From: Nocardioides sp. InS609-2
GTDB taxonomy: Bacteria; Actinomycetota; Actinomycetes; Propionibacteriales; Nocardioidaceae
Direction of reading: 5' to 3'
NCBI RefSeq assembly: GCF_023208195.1
Contig: NZ_CP060034.1
Location: 3,410,001 to 3,474,000 of the forward strand
Length of the DNA stretch: 64,000 nt
The notes below the pieces were generated by a model, which saw only the letters and a program-made list of their open reading frames with translations, ran no database searches and was not told the origin of the DNA. The position numbers were made by a program, and so were the translations under genes. Positions 55,902 to 64,000 of the stretch are shown piece after piece. Position 1 is the first letter of the stretch; every line of letters begins with the position of its first letter.

Positions 55902-58778
55902 ATGACCGAGACGGTGAACACCGGCACCGCAAAGGGCGCGCACAAGCAGTCGGGAGTGCGCATCGAGCGCGTCTTCTCGACCGAGGGCGTGCACCCCTAC
56001 GACGCGCTCACCTGGGAGCGTCGCGATGTGGTCCAGACCAACTGGAAGACCGGCGACACCGTCTTCGAGCAGCGCGGTGTGGAGTTCCCCGACTTCTGGA
56101 GCGTCAACGCCTCCACGATCGTCACCACCAAGTACTTCCGCGGCGCCGTCGGCACCGACGCCCGCGAGTGGAGCCTCAAGCAGCTCGTCGACCGCGTCGT
56201 GAAGACCTACCGCAAGGGCGGCGAGGACCACGGCTACTTCGCGACCCCCGCCGACGCCGAGCTCTTCGAGCACGAGCTGACCTGGCTGCTGGTCAACCAG
56301 TACTTCTCCTTCAACTCTCCCGTGTGGTTCAACGTCGGCACGACCTCACCGCAGCAGGTCAGCGCCTGCTTCATCCTCTCGGTCGACGACTCGATGGACT
56401 CGATCCTCAACTGGTACAAGGAAGAGGGCTTCATCTTCAAGGGCGGCTCCGGTGCCGGCCTCAACCTCTCCCGCATCCGGTCGTCCAAGGAACTGCTGTC
56501 CAGCGGCGGCACCGCGTCCGGCCCGGTCTCCTTCATGCGCGGCGCCGACGCTTCAGCCGGCACCATCAAGTCCGGTGGCGCGACGCGCCGCGCGGCCAAG
56601 ATGGTCGTCCTCGACGTCGACCACCCCGACATCGTCGAGTTCGTCGAGACCAAGGCGCGCGAGGAGGACAAGATCCGCGCCCTGCGCGACGCCGGCTTCG
56701 ACATGGACCTCGGCGGCTCCGACATCACCTCGGTGCAGTACCAGAACGCCAACAACTCGGTCCGCGTCACCGACGAGTTCATGCGCGCGGTCGAGGACGG
56801 CACGCCGTTCGGCCTGCGCTCGCGCTCGACCGGTGAGGTCATCGAGACCGTCGACGCCCGTGAGCTGTTCACCAAGATCAGCACCGCCGCGTGGGAGTGT
56901 GCCGACCCCGGCCTCCAGTACGACGACACGATCAACGACTGGCACACCAACCCCGAGACCGGCCGGATCACGGCGTCCAACCCGTGCTCCGAATACATGT
57001 CGCTCGACAACTCGTCGTGCAACCTCGCGTCGCTCAACCTGCTGAAGTTCCTCAAGCAGGACGACACCTTCGACTCCGAGCTGTTCTCGAAGGCCGTCGA
57101 GGTGATCATCACCGCGATGGACATCTCCATCTGCTTCGCCGACTTCCCGACCGAGCCGATCGCCGAGACGACCCGCGACTACCGCCAGCTCGGCATCGGC
57201 TACGCCAACCTCGGCGCGCTGCTGATGGCGATGGGCCTGGGCTACGACTCCGACGGCGGCCGCACGATGGCCGCGACCATCACGTCGCTGATGACCGGTG
57301 TCTCCTACCGACGTTCGGCCGAGATCGCCGGCGTCGTCGGCCCGTACGCCGGCTACGCCCGCAACGCCGAGGCCCACAAGCGCGTGATGCGCAAGCACCA
57401 GGCCGCGAACGACGTGGTCCGCACGCTCGGCATCCCCGACGCACAGGTCCACAAGCTCGCGACGGCCGCGTGGGCCGACGTACAGAAGCTGGGCGAGGCC
57501 AACGGCTTCCGCAACGCGCAGGCCTCGGTGCTCGCGCCGACCGGCACCATCGGCTTCATGATGGACTGCGACACCACCGGCATCGAGCCCGACTTCTCGC
57601 TGGTGAAGTTCAAGAAGCTCGTCGGCGGCGGTTCGATGCAGATCGTCAACCAGACGATCCCGCGGGCGCTGACCAAGCTCGGGTACGACGCTGAGAAGGT
57701 CGAGGCGATTGTCGCCTTCATCGCCGAGCACGGCCACGTCATCGACGCGCCGGGCCTGAAGACCGAGCACTACGAGGTCTTCGACACCGCGATGGGTGCG
57801 CGCTCCCTCAAGCCGATGGGCCACGTGCGGATGATGGCTGCCTGCCAGCCGTTCCTCTCCGGCGCGATCTCCAAGACGGTCAACCTGCCCGAGACCGCGA
57901 CGGTCGAGGAGATCGAGGACGTCTACCTGCAGAGCTGGAAGCTCGGCCTGAAGGCGACCGCGATCTACCGCGACAACTGCAAGGTCGGCCAGCCGATGTC
58001 GTCCGGCAAGGGCGAGAACAAGGGCAAGGCCGACGACGGCAAGCAGACCCCGGTCGAGCCGACGGTCGTCGAGAAGGTCGTCTACGCCCCGACCCGCAAG
58101 CGCCTCCCGAAGTCGCGTGTCTCGCGCACCACGTCGTTCACCGTCGGCGGCGCCGAGGGCTACATGACCTCCGGTGCCCACGATGACGGCCAGCTCGGCG
58201 AGGTGTTCCTCAAGCTCGGCAAGCAGGGCTCGACCCTGGCCGGTGTCATGGACGCCTTCTCGATCGCCGTCTCGATCGGCCTCCAGTACGGCGTCCCGCT
58301 GGAGACCTACGTCTCGAAGTTCACCAACCTCCGCTTCGAGCCCGCCGGCCTCACCGACGACCCCGACGTCCGGATGTCGCAGTCGATCATGGACTACATC
58401 TTCCGCCGCCTGGCTCTGGACTACCTGTCCTTCGAGGACCGCTCGATGCTCGGCATCTACTCCGCCGACGAGCGTCGCCGCCACCTCGAGACCGGCTCCT
58501 ACGAGCCCCTCGCCGAGATCAGCGAGGCGGAGTCCCTCAAGGCCGACGCTGAGCCGCTGGTTGAGGAGGGCCTCCAGGCCCGTCTCGAAACCGAGGCTGT
58601 CGTCGAGGCCGAGATCGTGCCGGCGGTGAAGGAAGCCCACACCTCCGCCGAGCTCCTGGAGAAAATCACCGGCACCGCCGTCGACTCCCCGCTCTGCTTC
58701 ACCTGTGGCACCAAGATGCGCCCGGCTGGGTCCTGTTACGTGTGCGAGGGCTGCGGGAGCACCAGCGGCTGCAGCTAA
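55902..58778 (+). CDS. nrdJ: Vitamin B12-dependent ribonucleotide reductase, class II
   Basis: 958 aa from ATG 55902 (AAGGGAG upstream). The active-site segment NPCSEYMSLDNSSCNLASLN holds the Cys and Glu (about 362-381), with NSPVWFNVG and SACFILSVDD earlier. The C-terminus has the redox/zinc Cys cluster CFTCGTKM...CYVCEGCG. It reduces ribonucleotides using adenosylcobalamin. Residues 886-897 (LVEEGLQARLET) are encoded by an inserted palindromic repeat. Confidence 0.95.
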   Translation: MTETVNTGTAKGAHKQSGVRIERVFSTEGVHPYDALTWERRDVVQTNWKTGDTVFEQRGVEFPDFWSVNASTIVTTKYFRGAVGTDAREWSLKQLVDRVVKTYRKGGEDHGYFATPADAELFEHELTWLLVNQYFSFNSPVWFNVGTTSPQQVSACFILSVDDSMDSILNWYKEEGFIFKGGSGAGLNLSRIRSSKELLSSGGTASGPVSFMRGADASAGTIKSGGATRRAAKMVVLDVDHPDIVEFVETKAREEDKIRALRDAGFDMDLGGSDITSVQYQNANNSVRVTDEFMRAVEDGTPFGLRSRSTGEVIETVDARELFTKISTAAWECADPGLQYDDTINDWHTNPETGRITASNPCSEYMSLDNSSCNLASLNLLKFLKQDDTFDSELFSKAVEVIITAMDISICFADFPTEPIAETTRDYRQLGIGYANLGALLMAMGLGYDSDGGRTMAATITSLMTGVSYRRSAEIAGVVGPYAGYARNAEAHKRVMRKHQAANDVVRTLGIPDAQVHKLATAAWADVQKLGEANGFRNAQASVLAPTGTIGFMMDCDTTGIEPDFSLVKFKKLVGGGSMQIVNQTIPRALTKLGYDAEKVEAIVAFIAEHGHVIDAPGLKTEHYEVFDTAMGARSLKPMGHVRMMAACQPFLSGAISKTVNLPETATVEEIEDVYLQSWKLGLKATAIYRDNCKVGQPMSSGKGENKGKADDGKQTPVEPTVVEKVVYAPTRKRLPKSRVSRTTSFTVGGAEGYMTSGAHDDGQLGEVFLKLGKQGSTLAGVMDAFSIAVSIGLQYGVPLETYVSKFTNLRFEPAGLTDDPDVRMSQSIMDYIFRRLALDYLSFEDRSMLGIYSADERRRHLETGSYEPLAEISEAESLKADAEPLVEEGLQARLETEAVVEAEIVPAVKEAHTSAELLEKITGTAVDSPLCFTCGTKMRPAGSCYVCEGCGSTSGCS
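58559..58592. repeat. GGTTGAGG-type palindromic repeat inside nrdJ
   Basis: GGTTGAG-ga-GGGCC-tcca-GGCCC-gt-CTCGAAACC. Inner and outer arms pair. It is in frame and adds about 12 residues in the linker before the Cys-rich tail. A shorter relative lies at 20661-20693. Confidence 0.7.
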
Positions 58779-58846
58779 ATAGGCGATTGCAATGGCCCTG
58801 GTTGGGATGTCCCCGGCCGTGCCCCTGGCGACTGAGGTGACATGTG

Positions 58847-60328
58847 ATGGAGATTTCGAGCCTGGATGTGGAGGCGACCGTGCACGCCGGCGCTCCGTGG
58901 GTCCTGTCTCGCGACCTTCCTGACCCGGTCGGATGGGCAGACTTTGGCTATTCTCCCGACCTGACGGCGAACCTCATCAACGAGCGTCGGAGTAGGGGAG
59001 TGATCGTCTCTGCGGCCCATGCATTCCCGTTGCCCAAGGGCCTAGCGCCGACAAACCGTTGGTTGGCAAGTGTCGACGCCCTCGACGAACTCGCCTACCG
59101 AGTAATCACAGGACGCCTTGCGCAGAACGTGGACTCGGCACTGGGAGGCGAGGTGCTGAGCTACCGCTTGCTAAGCGGAGGTCCCGGCTGGACTGTAAGA
59201 GACTTCCGATACGGAGTGTCGGCTCGGCGTAATCGTCTCCGTGATGCGATGGCGAACTCGGGTTTCGGGGGGCTCGGGACACTGGACGTCAAGGACTACT
59301 ACCCATCGATTCAGCTAGAGCCCCTTCGCTCCGTTCTTGATGGCATCGGCGTAACGAGTGCTGTCGCCGATCCGCTCATCGAAATTCTTCGATCCTGGCA
59401 GAGTGAGTGGGACGTACGTGGTGTACCCGTTGGCCCGGAGTCGTCTGGCCTGTTGGGCAACATCATGCTCATTTCCGTGGACAAGATCGTCGCTGACGCG
59501 TGTGATCCCTTCACCCGCGTCACTGATGACTATTTGATGAGCATCGGCAGCAACGAGTTCCCGCCGCTCGTCGAGGCTGTGACGCGCGAGCTTGCGAGGT
59601 TGTCGCTTGAGCTGAATGAATCGAAGGTGCGCCACTTTGTTACACGAGACGACGCAGGTCTCAGGCTATTTGATCGGGAAATCGAAGACTTGGTTATCGC
59701 GCTGCGCGACGACGGCGACCGAGGGGTGGAGCGGGTACGAGAAGCCTTCGAAACGGAGGCCCGCGCCGAGCTGCCGAACGAGTCTCGCCTGCGATGGTGC
59801 CTCAAAGTACTGTGCAATAGAGGCGATCCGTTCGCCCTGCGGCTCGTCGAAGAGTCGCCGACTATTGCCCGCATAGACCCGAAGGGGTTCGGAGCCTATT
59901 TTTCGAGGCTGGTCGGCGACAAAAAGATCGACCTTGACTGGCTGGTCTCGCTCGCCGTTCAGGACGCGACTCCGGGCTCGGCTGCGATACAGCTTCAGGC
60001 CCTGCTCGCCTGTTCAAAGGCGCGCATCTCGAAGGCGCTCGCGGTGCCCCTCGAAGAAGTTGCATTGCATTCTGGCGATTGGGTCCCACTCCGGTGCGCC
60101 TATGTCGAGGCGTGGGCCGCTAGCGAGGCAGGAAAACTCGGACATGCTGTCGAAGCCGCGATAGCTGTGGGAACACCCCAGCACAGAAGGGCTCTGATCC
60201 TCTCCGTTCGGCGATGGCGTCCCTCGACCAAAAGGACAGCAGGTCTGACCAAACTGCGCGCGGTAGCGCCTGAAGCGTTGCCTGCAATCGAGTGGATCTC
60301 GGATGGATGCCCACGGTTGGCCGCTTAG
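58847..60328 (+). CDS. Reverse transcriptase of the Abi/unknown-group (defence) type
   Basis: 493 aa from ATG 58847, 6 nt after GAGGTGA; GTG 58844 is directly before it. RT motifs in order: VLSYRLLSG (about 104-112), motif A TLDVKDYYPSI (about 145-155), motif B RGVPVGPESSGLLGN (about 191-205), motif C RVTDDYLM (about 224-231) with both Asp, and LELNESKVRHF after it. The remaining 225 residues are helical and match no domain I recognise. There is no maturase or Cas1 part, so it is not a group II intron RT. The SYR element and bare VxDD motif resemble antiphage RTs (AbiA/AbiK, DRT). Codons are less GC-biased than in neighbours. Confidence 0.8.
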   Translation: MEISSLDVEATVHAGAPWVLSRDLPDPVGWADFGYSPDLTANLINERRSRGVIVSAAHAFPLPKGLAPTNRWLASVDALDELAYRVITGRLAQNVDSALGGEVLSYRLLSGGPGWTVRDFRYGVSARRNRLRDAMANSGFGGLGTLDVKDYYPSIQLEPLRSVLDGIGVTSAVADPLIEILRSWQSEWDVRGVPVGPESSGLLGNIMLISVDKIVADACDPFTRVTDDYLMSIGSNEFPPLVEAVTRELARLSLELNESKVRHFVTRDDAGLRLFDREIEDLVIALRDDGDRGVERVREAFETEARAELPNESRLRWCLKVLCNRGDPFALRLVEESPTIARIDPKGFGAYFSRLVGDKKIDLDWLVSLAVQDATPGSAAIQLQALLACSKARISKALAVPLEEVALHSGDWVPLRCAYVEAWAASEAGKLGHAVEAAIAVGTPQHRRALILSVRRWRPSTKRTAGLTKLRAVAPEALPAIEWISDGCPRLAA

Positions 60329-60374
60329 GGATTAGGGACTGCCGTGTGGTCGGACCAACTCTCGGTGGGCGCAT

Positions 60375-60640
60375 CTAGAGAGTGGATAGACACGAGCCCC
60401 GCATCGCTCGGCGGGCTCCACGATCCTGCGTGCAAGGTCTTCGTGGTCGGACGCCTCGCCAGCGGAGAGCGAGCTGACGAACCGGCAGCAGGCGTTGCTC
60501 GGTGGACGGCCTGCGCACCAGCGCGACGAGCGCCGTGTCCTCGGTGAGTGGCATCTGGGCAGCGACTTCTTCGAGCGGGCGGCGGGTCGCGTACTTCAAA
60601 TGAGTAGAGGTCCATGTCTCGAGGATGCCGAGGATCCGGG
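60375..60640 (-). pseudogene. Unidentified gene remnant
   Basis: The minus strand holds TWTSTHLKYATRRPLEEVAA, then QMPLTEDTALVALVRRPSTE, which read like natural protein but have no clear start and turn into Arg-rich sequence. Family not recognised. Confidence 0.35.
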
Positions 60641-60785
60641 CTGAGCCTCCGGAGTTATCCACCGCGTTCGCGGCGTCGCGCCGATGCGTACGCGACGGTG
60701 GGCCGTACCAGGGGCCCGACAACCCGCGTGCGGAGCGGCCGGAGGACTTCGCGGGCGGGTGCCAAAGCGACCTGGCGCAGGGGTC

Positions 60786-60905
60786 AACCCAATCTGTGGT
60801 GCGACTGGCACGTCAGTTGGGATGGCAGCTGCCTCGTGTGGGACGGCACGGACAAGTCGTACTCCATGATCCCATGGCTGCGCTACCTGATCGCCCACTT
60901 CCTCA
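60786..60905 (+). pseudogene. Conserved-hypothetical gene scrap
   Basis: One frame reads NLWCDWHVSWDGSCLVWDGT, then DKSYSMIPWLRYLIAHFLKP, which looks like genuine protein, flanked by nonsense. No start or stop of its own. Family name unknown. Confidence 0.35.
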
Positions 60906-60929
60906 AGCCTGCTGCCAGAGCTTCGCGAG

Positions 60930-61077
60930 ACCCGGGTTCGCACACTGGGCCCGGCTCGGCCAGCTCCGCGTTGCCGACGCGATCTACGTCGAGCTCGCCA
61001 ATCAGTAAGGTATGCGCGTCCTCACCAGCGACGCGCGGCCCGCACGGGCCACCGATCTCGCGATCCTCCTCGCGTGA
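60930..61077 (+). pseudogene. PIN-domain (VapC-like) toxin remnant
   Basis: The frame reads LGQLRVADAIYVELANQ, then TAA at 61006, then GMRVLTSDARPARATDLAIL and a TGA at 61075. ADAxYVxLA and LTSDARxARA are the C-terminal PIN motifs with catalytic Asp residues. One nonsense codon interrupts them and the N-terminal half is lost. It lies directly upstream of an intact VapBC pair. Confidence 0.65.
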
Positions 61078-61086
61078 CTTGCGACT

Positions 61087-61123
61087 GTAGACCGGTAGAA
61101 GGCATTGACGGTAGAATGGTAGA
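61087..61123 (+). promoter_or_regulatory. Four GTAGA repeats, probable VapB operator
   Basis: GTAGA occurs at 61087, 61095, 61111 and 61119, i.e. spacings of 8, 16 and 8 bases, ending one base before the vapB ATG at 61125. Such phased repeats are expected for autoregulation by a VapB-VapC complex. Confidence 0.65.
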
Positions 61124-61124
61124 C

Positions 61125-61394
61125 ATGGGCCTGAACATCAAGAACGAGCGCGTCCACGAGCTGGCTCGCCAAGCGGCACGCGTCACCGGCAAGTCGCAGA
61201 CCGGCGCCATCGAGGAGGCGCTCGAGCGGCTGCTGCGCGCCTATGACGCCGACCCCGCGGCTGCCCGGATCGACGAGAGGGTGGACGTCGTGCACGAACT
61301 GGTGGCGGCCTATCTGGCCAGCCCGGGAAGGGACGACGCGGAGGTCCGGCGGGTCGAAGACCTGTACGACGACGCCACCGGGCTGCCTCGGTGA
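61125..61394 (+). CDS. vapB: VapB-family antitoxin
   Basis: 89 aa from ATG 61125 (61116 is an in-frame alternative). The N-terminus GLNIKNERVHELARQAARVT, then GKSQTGAIEEALERLL is the Rv0623-like ribbon-helix-helix type. The C-terminal half would wrap the toxin. Overlaps vapC by four bases. Confidence 0.87.
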   Translation: MGLNIKNERVHELARQAARVTGKSQTGAIEEALERLLRAYDADPAAARIDERVDVVHELVAAYLASPGRDDAEVRRVEDLYDDATGLPR

Positions 61395-61777
61395 TCGTCG
61401 ACTCGTCGGCGCTGATGGCAATCGTCAACGACGAACCCGGTGCCGGTCGGCTGTTGCGGGCCGCCGCAGGTGCTGACTGCCGGATGTCAGTCGCGACGCG
61501 TCTCGAGGTGTCGATCGTGGCGGACTCTCGTTCGGCCGGCCATGGTGAGCGGCTCGACCAGATCATCGAGGCGCTGGAGATCGAAGTGGTGCCGGTCTCG
61601 GTGCGACAGGGCGAGGTGGCGCGCGTCGCGCACAGACGCTTCGGCCGGGGCTCCGGTTCGTCGGCGCGACTGAACTACGGCGACTGCTTCGCCTACGCGC
61701 TGTCAGTGACCACGGGCGAGCCGCTGCTCTTCACCGGCAACGACTTCACCCACACAGACGTCGCCCCAGCGCTCTAG
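61391..61777 (+). CDS. vapC: VapC-family PIN-domain ribonuclease toxin
   Basis: 128 aa from GTG 61391. Acidic PIN residues: Asp4 (IVDSSALMAIV), Glu in RLEVSIV, Asp in LNYGDCFAYALS and Asp in TGNDFTHTDV. Intact, so an RNase (tRNA or rRNA cleavage in studied cases). Coupled to vapB. Confidence 0.9.
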   Translation: MIVDSSALMAIVNDEPGAGRLLRAAAGADCRMSVATRLEVSIVADSRSAGHGERLDQIIEALEIEVVPVSVRQGEVARVAHRRFGRGSGSSARLNYGDCFAYALSVTTGEPLLFTGNDFTHTDVAPAL

Positions 61778-61953
61778 CAGCAGCCGTGCGGACGGGGCGG
61801 CGGCTCAACAGCCAGGATGCCGAAGCAAGCACGTCATCACCAGTTTGGGTGAAACGCCACGCCGGCCCCGGACCTGTCCTTATCTTGGATCGCGCCCCCC
61901 ATCCAGGGGCTCGTCGCCGGTGGCGACGTCTGACTCGAACCAGCTGGGGAACG
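61778..61953. other. Intergenic leader of the sensor kinase gene
   Basis: 176 bases with no gene seen. It must contain the promoter of the kinase gene; no clear -35/-10 pair stands out. Confidence 0.5.
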
Positions 61954-64000
61954 ATGAGCAAGAAGCGCCCCTCACGTCACGGACAGTCCGAATCACCGCT
62001 CGCCGTCTCTGCCTGGCCATTGCGCCGCAAGGTGGCGCTGGCGCTCGCCGTACCGCTGCTGCTCGCGGCAACCCTCGGTGGGCTGCGCGTGGCAGGTGAC
62101 CTGCAGGCGTCGTCGAACTCGTCCGCGAGCGCCACCCAGGTGACCGTGCTGCGACCCGCAGTCGACTACCTGACCGCTGCAGAGCGCGCCATGGTCGCCG
62201 CGCAGGCCACGACCGGCACGAGCGAAATCGACCTCGGTGGTGCGCTGATCGACCTCCAGAAGGCCGCCGCCGAGATCTCCAAGGCGCGGGACACCGCCGA
62301 CCTGACCACCGAACAGCGTTACCAGGTCGACGTCGTGCTCGACCTGAGTCGGGCCCTGCGCGAAGGCGCCGAGGACCTCAGCCCGGGCACCTGGATCGCG
62401 CAGCTGCGGCAGCTCCAGTCCGGGGTGACCCAGCTGATCACCACCATCGTCAACGCCCAGACCGACCCGGAACCGCGACTCGAGCTCCTGTCCCAGACCC
62501 TCGCCGGCCGCTTCTCACTCGCCATGCAGCAGGCGCTCGTCGCCACCGAGCGCACCGGCAAGACCGGCTCGCTCGAGCTCTTCGCCGAGCTCGGCGTCGA
62601 AGGCTCGGCCATCGATCGCCTGGCCAGTGCGCTCGGCGACTCCGAGGCCTCCCTCTCAAACCTGCGCACCGAGAACGCCCAGCGTTTCCGCACCATCCGC
62701 ACCGGCGGATCCGACCTCGGTGGCGAGCAGGCCTACACCGAGTACGACGCCCTCGTCTCGTCGCTGTTGACCGGCATCGACAACCAGCTGGCCGCCAGCG
62801 CGAGCAGTGCTCAGCGGAGTGCCCAGGTCAACGCCGGCATCACGCTCGGCGCCCTCCTCCTCGCCATCTTGCTGGCGTTCCTCGTCTCCCGCACCCTGCT
62901 CAAGCCCATCCGCCGGGTGCGCGAAGGCGCGCTGGCCGTGGCCAACCTGCAGCTGCCGGAGGCGGTCGCCAAGATCCGCGCCGGTCAGGACCCGGGCGCG
63001 ATCGTGCCCATCGACGTCACCACGCACGAAGAGATCGGCCAGCTCGCCCGAGCGGTCGACGACATGCACCGCCAGGCCGTTCACCTGGCATCCGGCGAGG
63101 CCCAGCTGCGTGAGCAGGTCGGCGAGATGTTCGTGACCCTGTCGCGCCGCAACACCTCGCTGATCAACCAGCAGCTCGGTCTCATCGAGAAGCTCGAGAA
63201 GGACGAGGAAGACCCGCGTCGCCTCGAGAGCCTCTTCCGGCTCGACCACCTGGCGGCTCGCATGCGTCGTACGGCGGACAGCCTGCTGATCCTCGCCGAC
63301 GCGCCCACGCACACCGGTGGCGAGCACCGGCTCACCGTCGGCGACGCGCTGCAGGCGGCGACGTCCGGTGTGCAGGACTACCAGCGTGTGCACGTGGGTT
63401 CGACGAGCAGCCTGCGCCTCGGCGACGACGCCGCGGCGGACGTCGTACACCTGCTCACCGAGCTCGTGGACAACGCGCTCTCCTACTCCTCACCGACCAC
63501 CAACGTGACGCTCGCCTCCACCACGTCACCCGACGGTGTGACCGTCGAGATCACCGACTCCGGTCTGGGGATCCCGGAGGAGTACCTCGCGGAGATCAAC
63601 GAGACCCTGCGCTCCGGTGGCGACGTCACGCCCGACACAGCGCGCCGGATGGGCCTGTTCGTGGTGAGCCGGCTCGCCCAGCGGCACGGGATCGTCGCGT
63701 CGCTGCGATGCAATGCCGTGAGCGGTACGACGGCCACCGTCGTACTGCCGCCGTCGATCCTTCCCGACATGCAGCACGCCCAGTCGCCGCGTACGCCGAA
63801 GCCGGCGCGCGAGGTCAAGGCCCCGACTCCCCGGCAGGATCCCGTGGTTCCGGCGGAGACGCCCGCAGAGCCGGACCGCAACTCCATCGAGGCCCGGATC
63901 AACGGCATCATCGGTCTGCCACAGCGCCGCCCGGGCACCAGCATCGACCGTGCCGAGGACCGCGCCCCGGCGGCACCCGAGCCGGCACCCGCACCGGTAC
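61954..64000 (+). CDS. Nitrate/nitrite-sensor-like histidine kinase, conservon CvnA type (3' truncated by window)
   Basis: Open to the window end (682 codons), start ATG 61954. A basic N-terminus, TM1 (about 24-45), a helical extracytoplasmic NIT-like sensor region, TM2 (about 291-312, ITLGALLLAILLAFLVSRTL) and a HAMP-like segment. The phospho-acceptor candidate is His432 in RLDHLAARMRR. The ATPase has ELVDNALSYSSP, DSGLGIPEE and GLFVVSRLAQRHG. A Pro/Ala-rich tail begins near residue 605. In Streptomyces such kinases head cvn operons with roadblock, DUF742 and GTPase genes, expected beyond the window. Confidence 0.88.
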   Translation, partial: MSKKRPSRHGQSESPLAVSAWPLRRKVALALAVPLLLAATLGGLRVAGDLQASSNSSASATQVTVLRPAVDYLTAAERAMVAAQATTGTSEIDLGGALIDLQKAAAEISKARDTADLTTEQRYQVDVVLDLSRALREGAEDLSPGTWIAQLRQLQSGVTQLITTIVNAQTDPEPRLELLSQTLAGRFSLAMQQALVATERTGKTGSLELFAELGVEGSAIDRLASALGDSEASLSNLRTENAQRFRTIRTGGSDLGGEQAYTEYDALVSSLLTGIDNQLAASASSAQRSAQVNAGITLGALLLAILLAFLVSRTLLKPIRRVREGALAVANLQLPEAVAKIRAGQDPGAIVPIDVTTHEEIGQLARAVDDMHRQAVHLASGEAQLREQVGEMFVTLSRRNTSLINQQLGLIEKLEKDEEDPRRLESLFRLDHLAARMRRTADSLLILADAPTHTGGEHRLTVGDALQAATSGVQDYQRVHVGSTSSLRLGDDAAADVVHLLTELVDNALSYSSPTTNVTLASTTSPDGVTVEITDSGLGIPEEYLAEINETLRSGGDVTPDTARRMGLFVVSRLAQRHGIVASLRCNAVSGTTATVVLPPSILPDMQHAQSPRTPKPAREVKAPTPRQDPVVPAETPAEPDRNSIEARINGIIGLPQRRPGTSIDRAEDRAPAAPEPAPAPV

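Noticed and set aside
56553..58640. 695-aa open frame opposite nrdJ
   Set aside because: Antisense to an unmistakable NrdJ, with no start signal or motifs.
58847..60328. Group II intron or retron for the reverse transcriptase
   Set aside because: No maturase or HNH domain, no intron ends, and no msr/msd-like inverted repeats in the short upstream gap.

Overview
Organism. The window is uniformly GC-rich, with GTG starts, ATGA stop/start overlaps and a typical Actinomycetota gene set: resuscitation-promoting factor, protein O-mannosyltransferase, WXG100 proteins, a GlpR/SepX-like division protein, the lexA / LysM protein / nrdR / nrdJ neighbourhood with mycobacterial-type SOS boxes, and a CvnA-type histidine kinase. 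Gene content and the GGTTGAGG...CTCGAAACC palindromic repeats suggest Nocardioidaceae (Nocardioides-like). That is an inference from memory of such genomes, not a database result. Layout. 1-2.1 kb: end of moaC, mog, a GNAT acetyltransferase and a sepX-like gene. 2.1-4.9 kb: a decayed DoxX gene and tRNA-like scrap, a PadR-controlled MFS exporter, tRNA-Ala(CGC). 4.9-13.4 kb: housekeeping (pmt, rsmI, tatD, rpf, ksgA, ispE, ABC-F ATPase). 13.5-17.2 kb: phoX, MarR with divergent tam-like methyltransferase, VOC protein. 17.2-20.0 kb: polymorphic-toxin locus of two WXG100 proteins, a delivery protein, a frame-shifted colicin D-type tRNase domain and two paralogous immunity proteins. 20.1-24.5 kb: P-loop kinase, DUF4442 protein, gluABCD-type glutamate ABC transporter. 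24.6-29.3 kb: 4.5-kb insertion in the miaB 5' end, bounded by an imperfect 87-bp duplication and holding an IS630 element, a decayed ISL3 element, an IS1380 remnant and a small secreted protein. 29.2-40.6 kb: miaB, miaA, dapF, hflX and ggt, with smaller genes and a decayed NAD(P)H oxidoreductase. 40.7-49.1 kb: intact secDF, then a dinG pseudogene fused to a 5'-truncated second secDF, then intact dinG. 49.1-58.8 kb: lexA, an SDR, a MarR-controlled island (DsbA-like protein, deaminase, paired SMR exporters), an SOS-box-controlled LysM protein, nrdR and nrdJ. 58.8-61.8 kb: a reverse transcriptase resembling defence RTs, gene remnants, a VapBC pair. 61.95 kb to the end: CvnA-type sensor kinase, cut by the window edge. 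How the genes work together. The backbone covers molybdopterin, isoprenoid and lysine synthesis, tRNA and rRNA modification, Sec export and DNA-damage response. LexA probably controls itself, perhaps dinG behind it, and the LysM protein. NrdR, with two boxes 31 bp apart, probably controls nrdRJ. Accessory blocks sit between conserved genes and carry conflict or resistance functions. The strongest leads are the reverse transcriptase, the split toxin/immunity locus, the miaB insertion and the MarR/SMR island.
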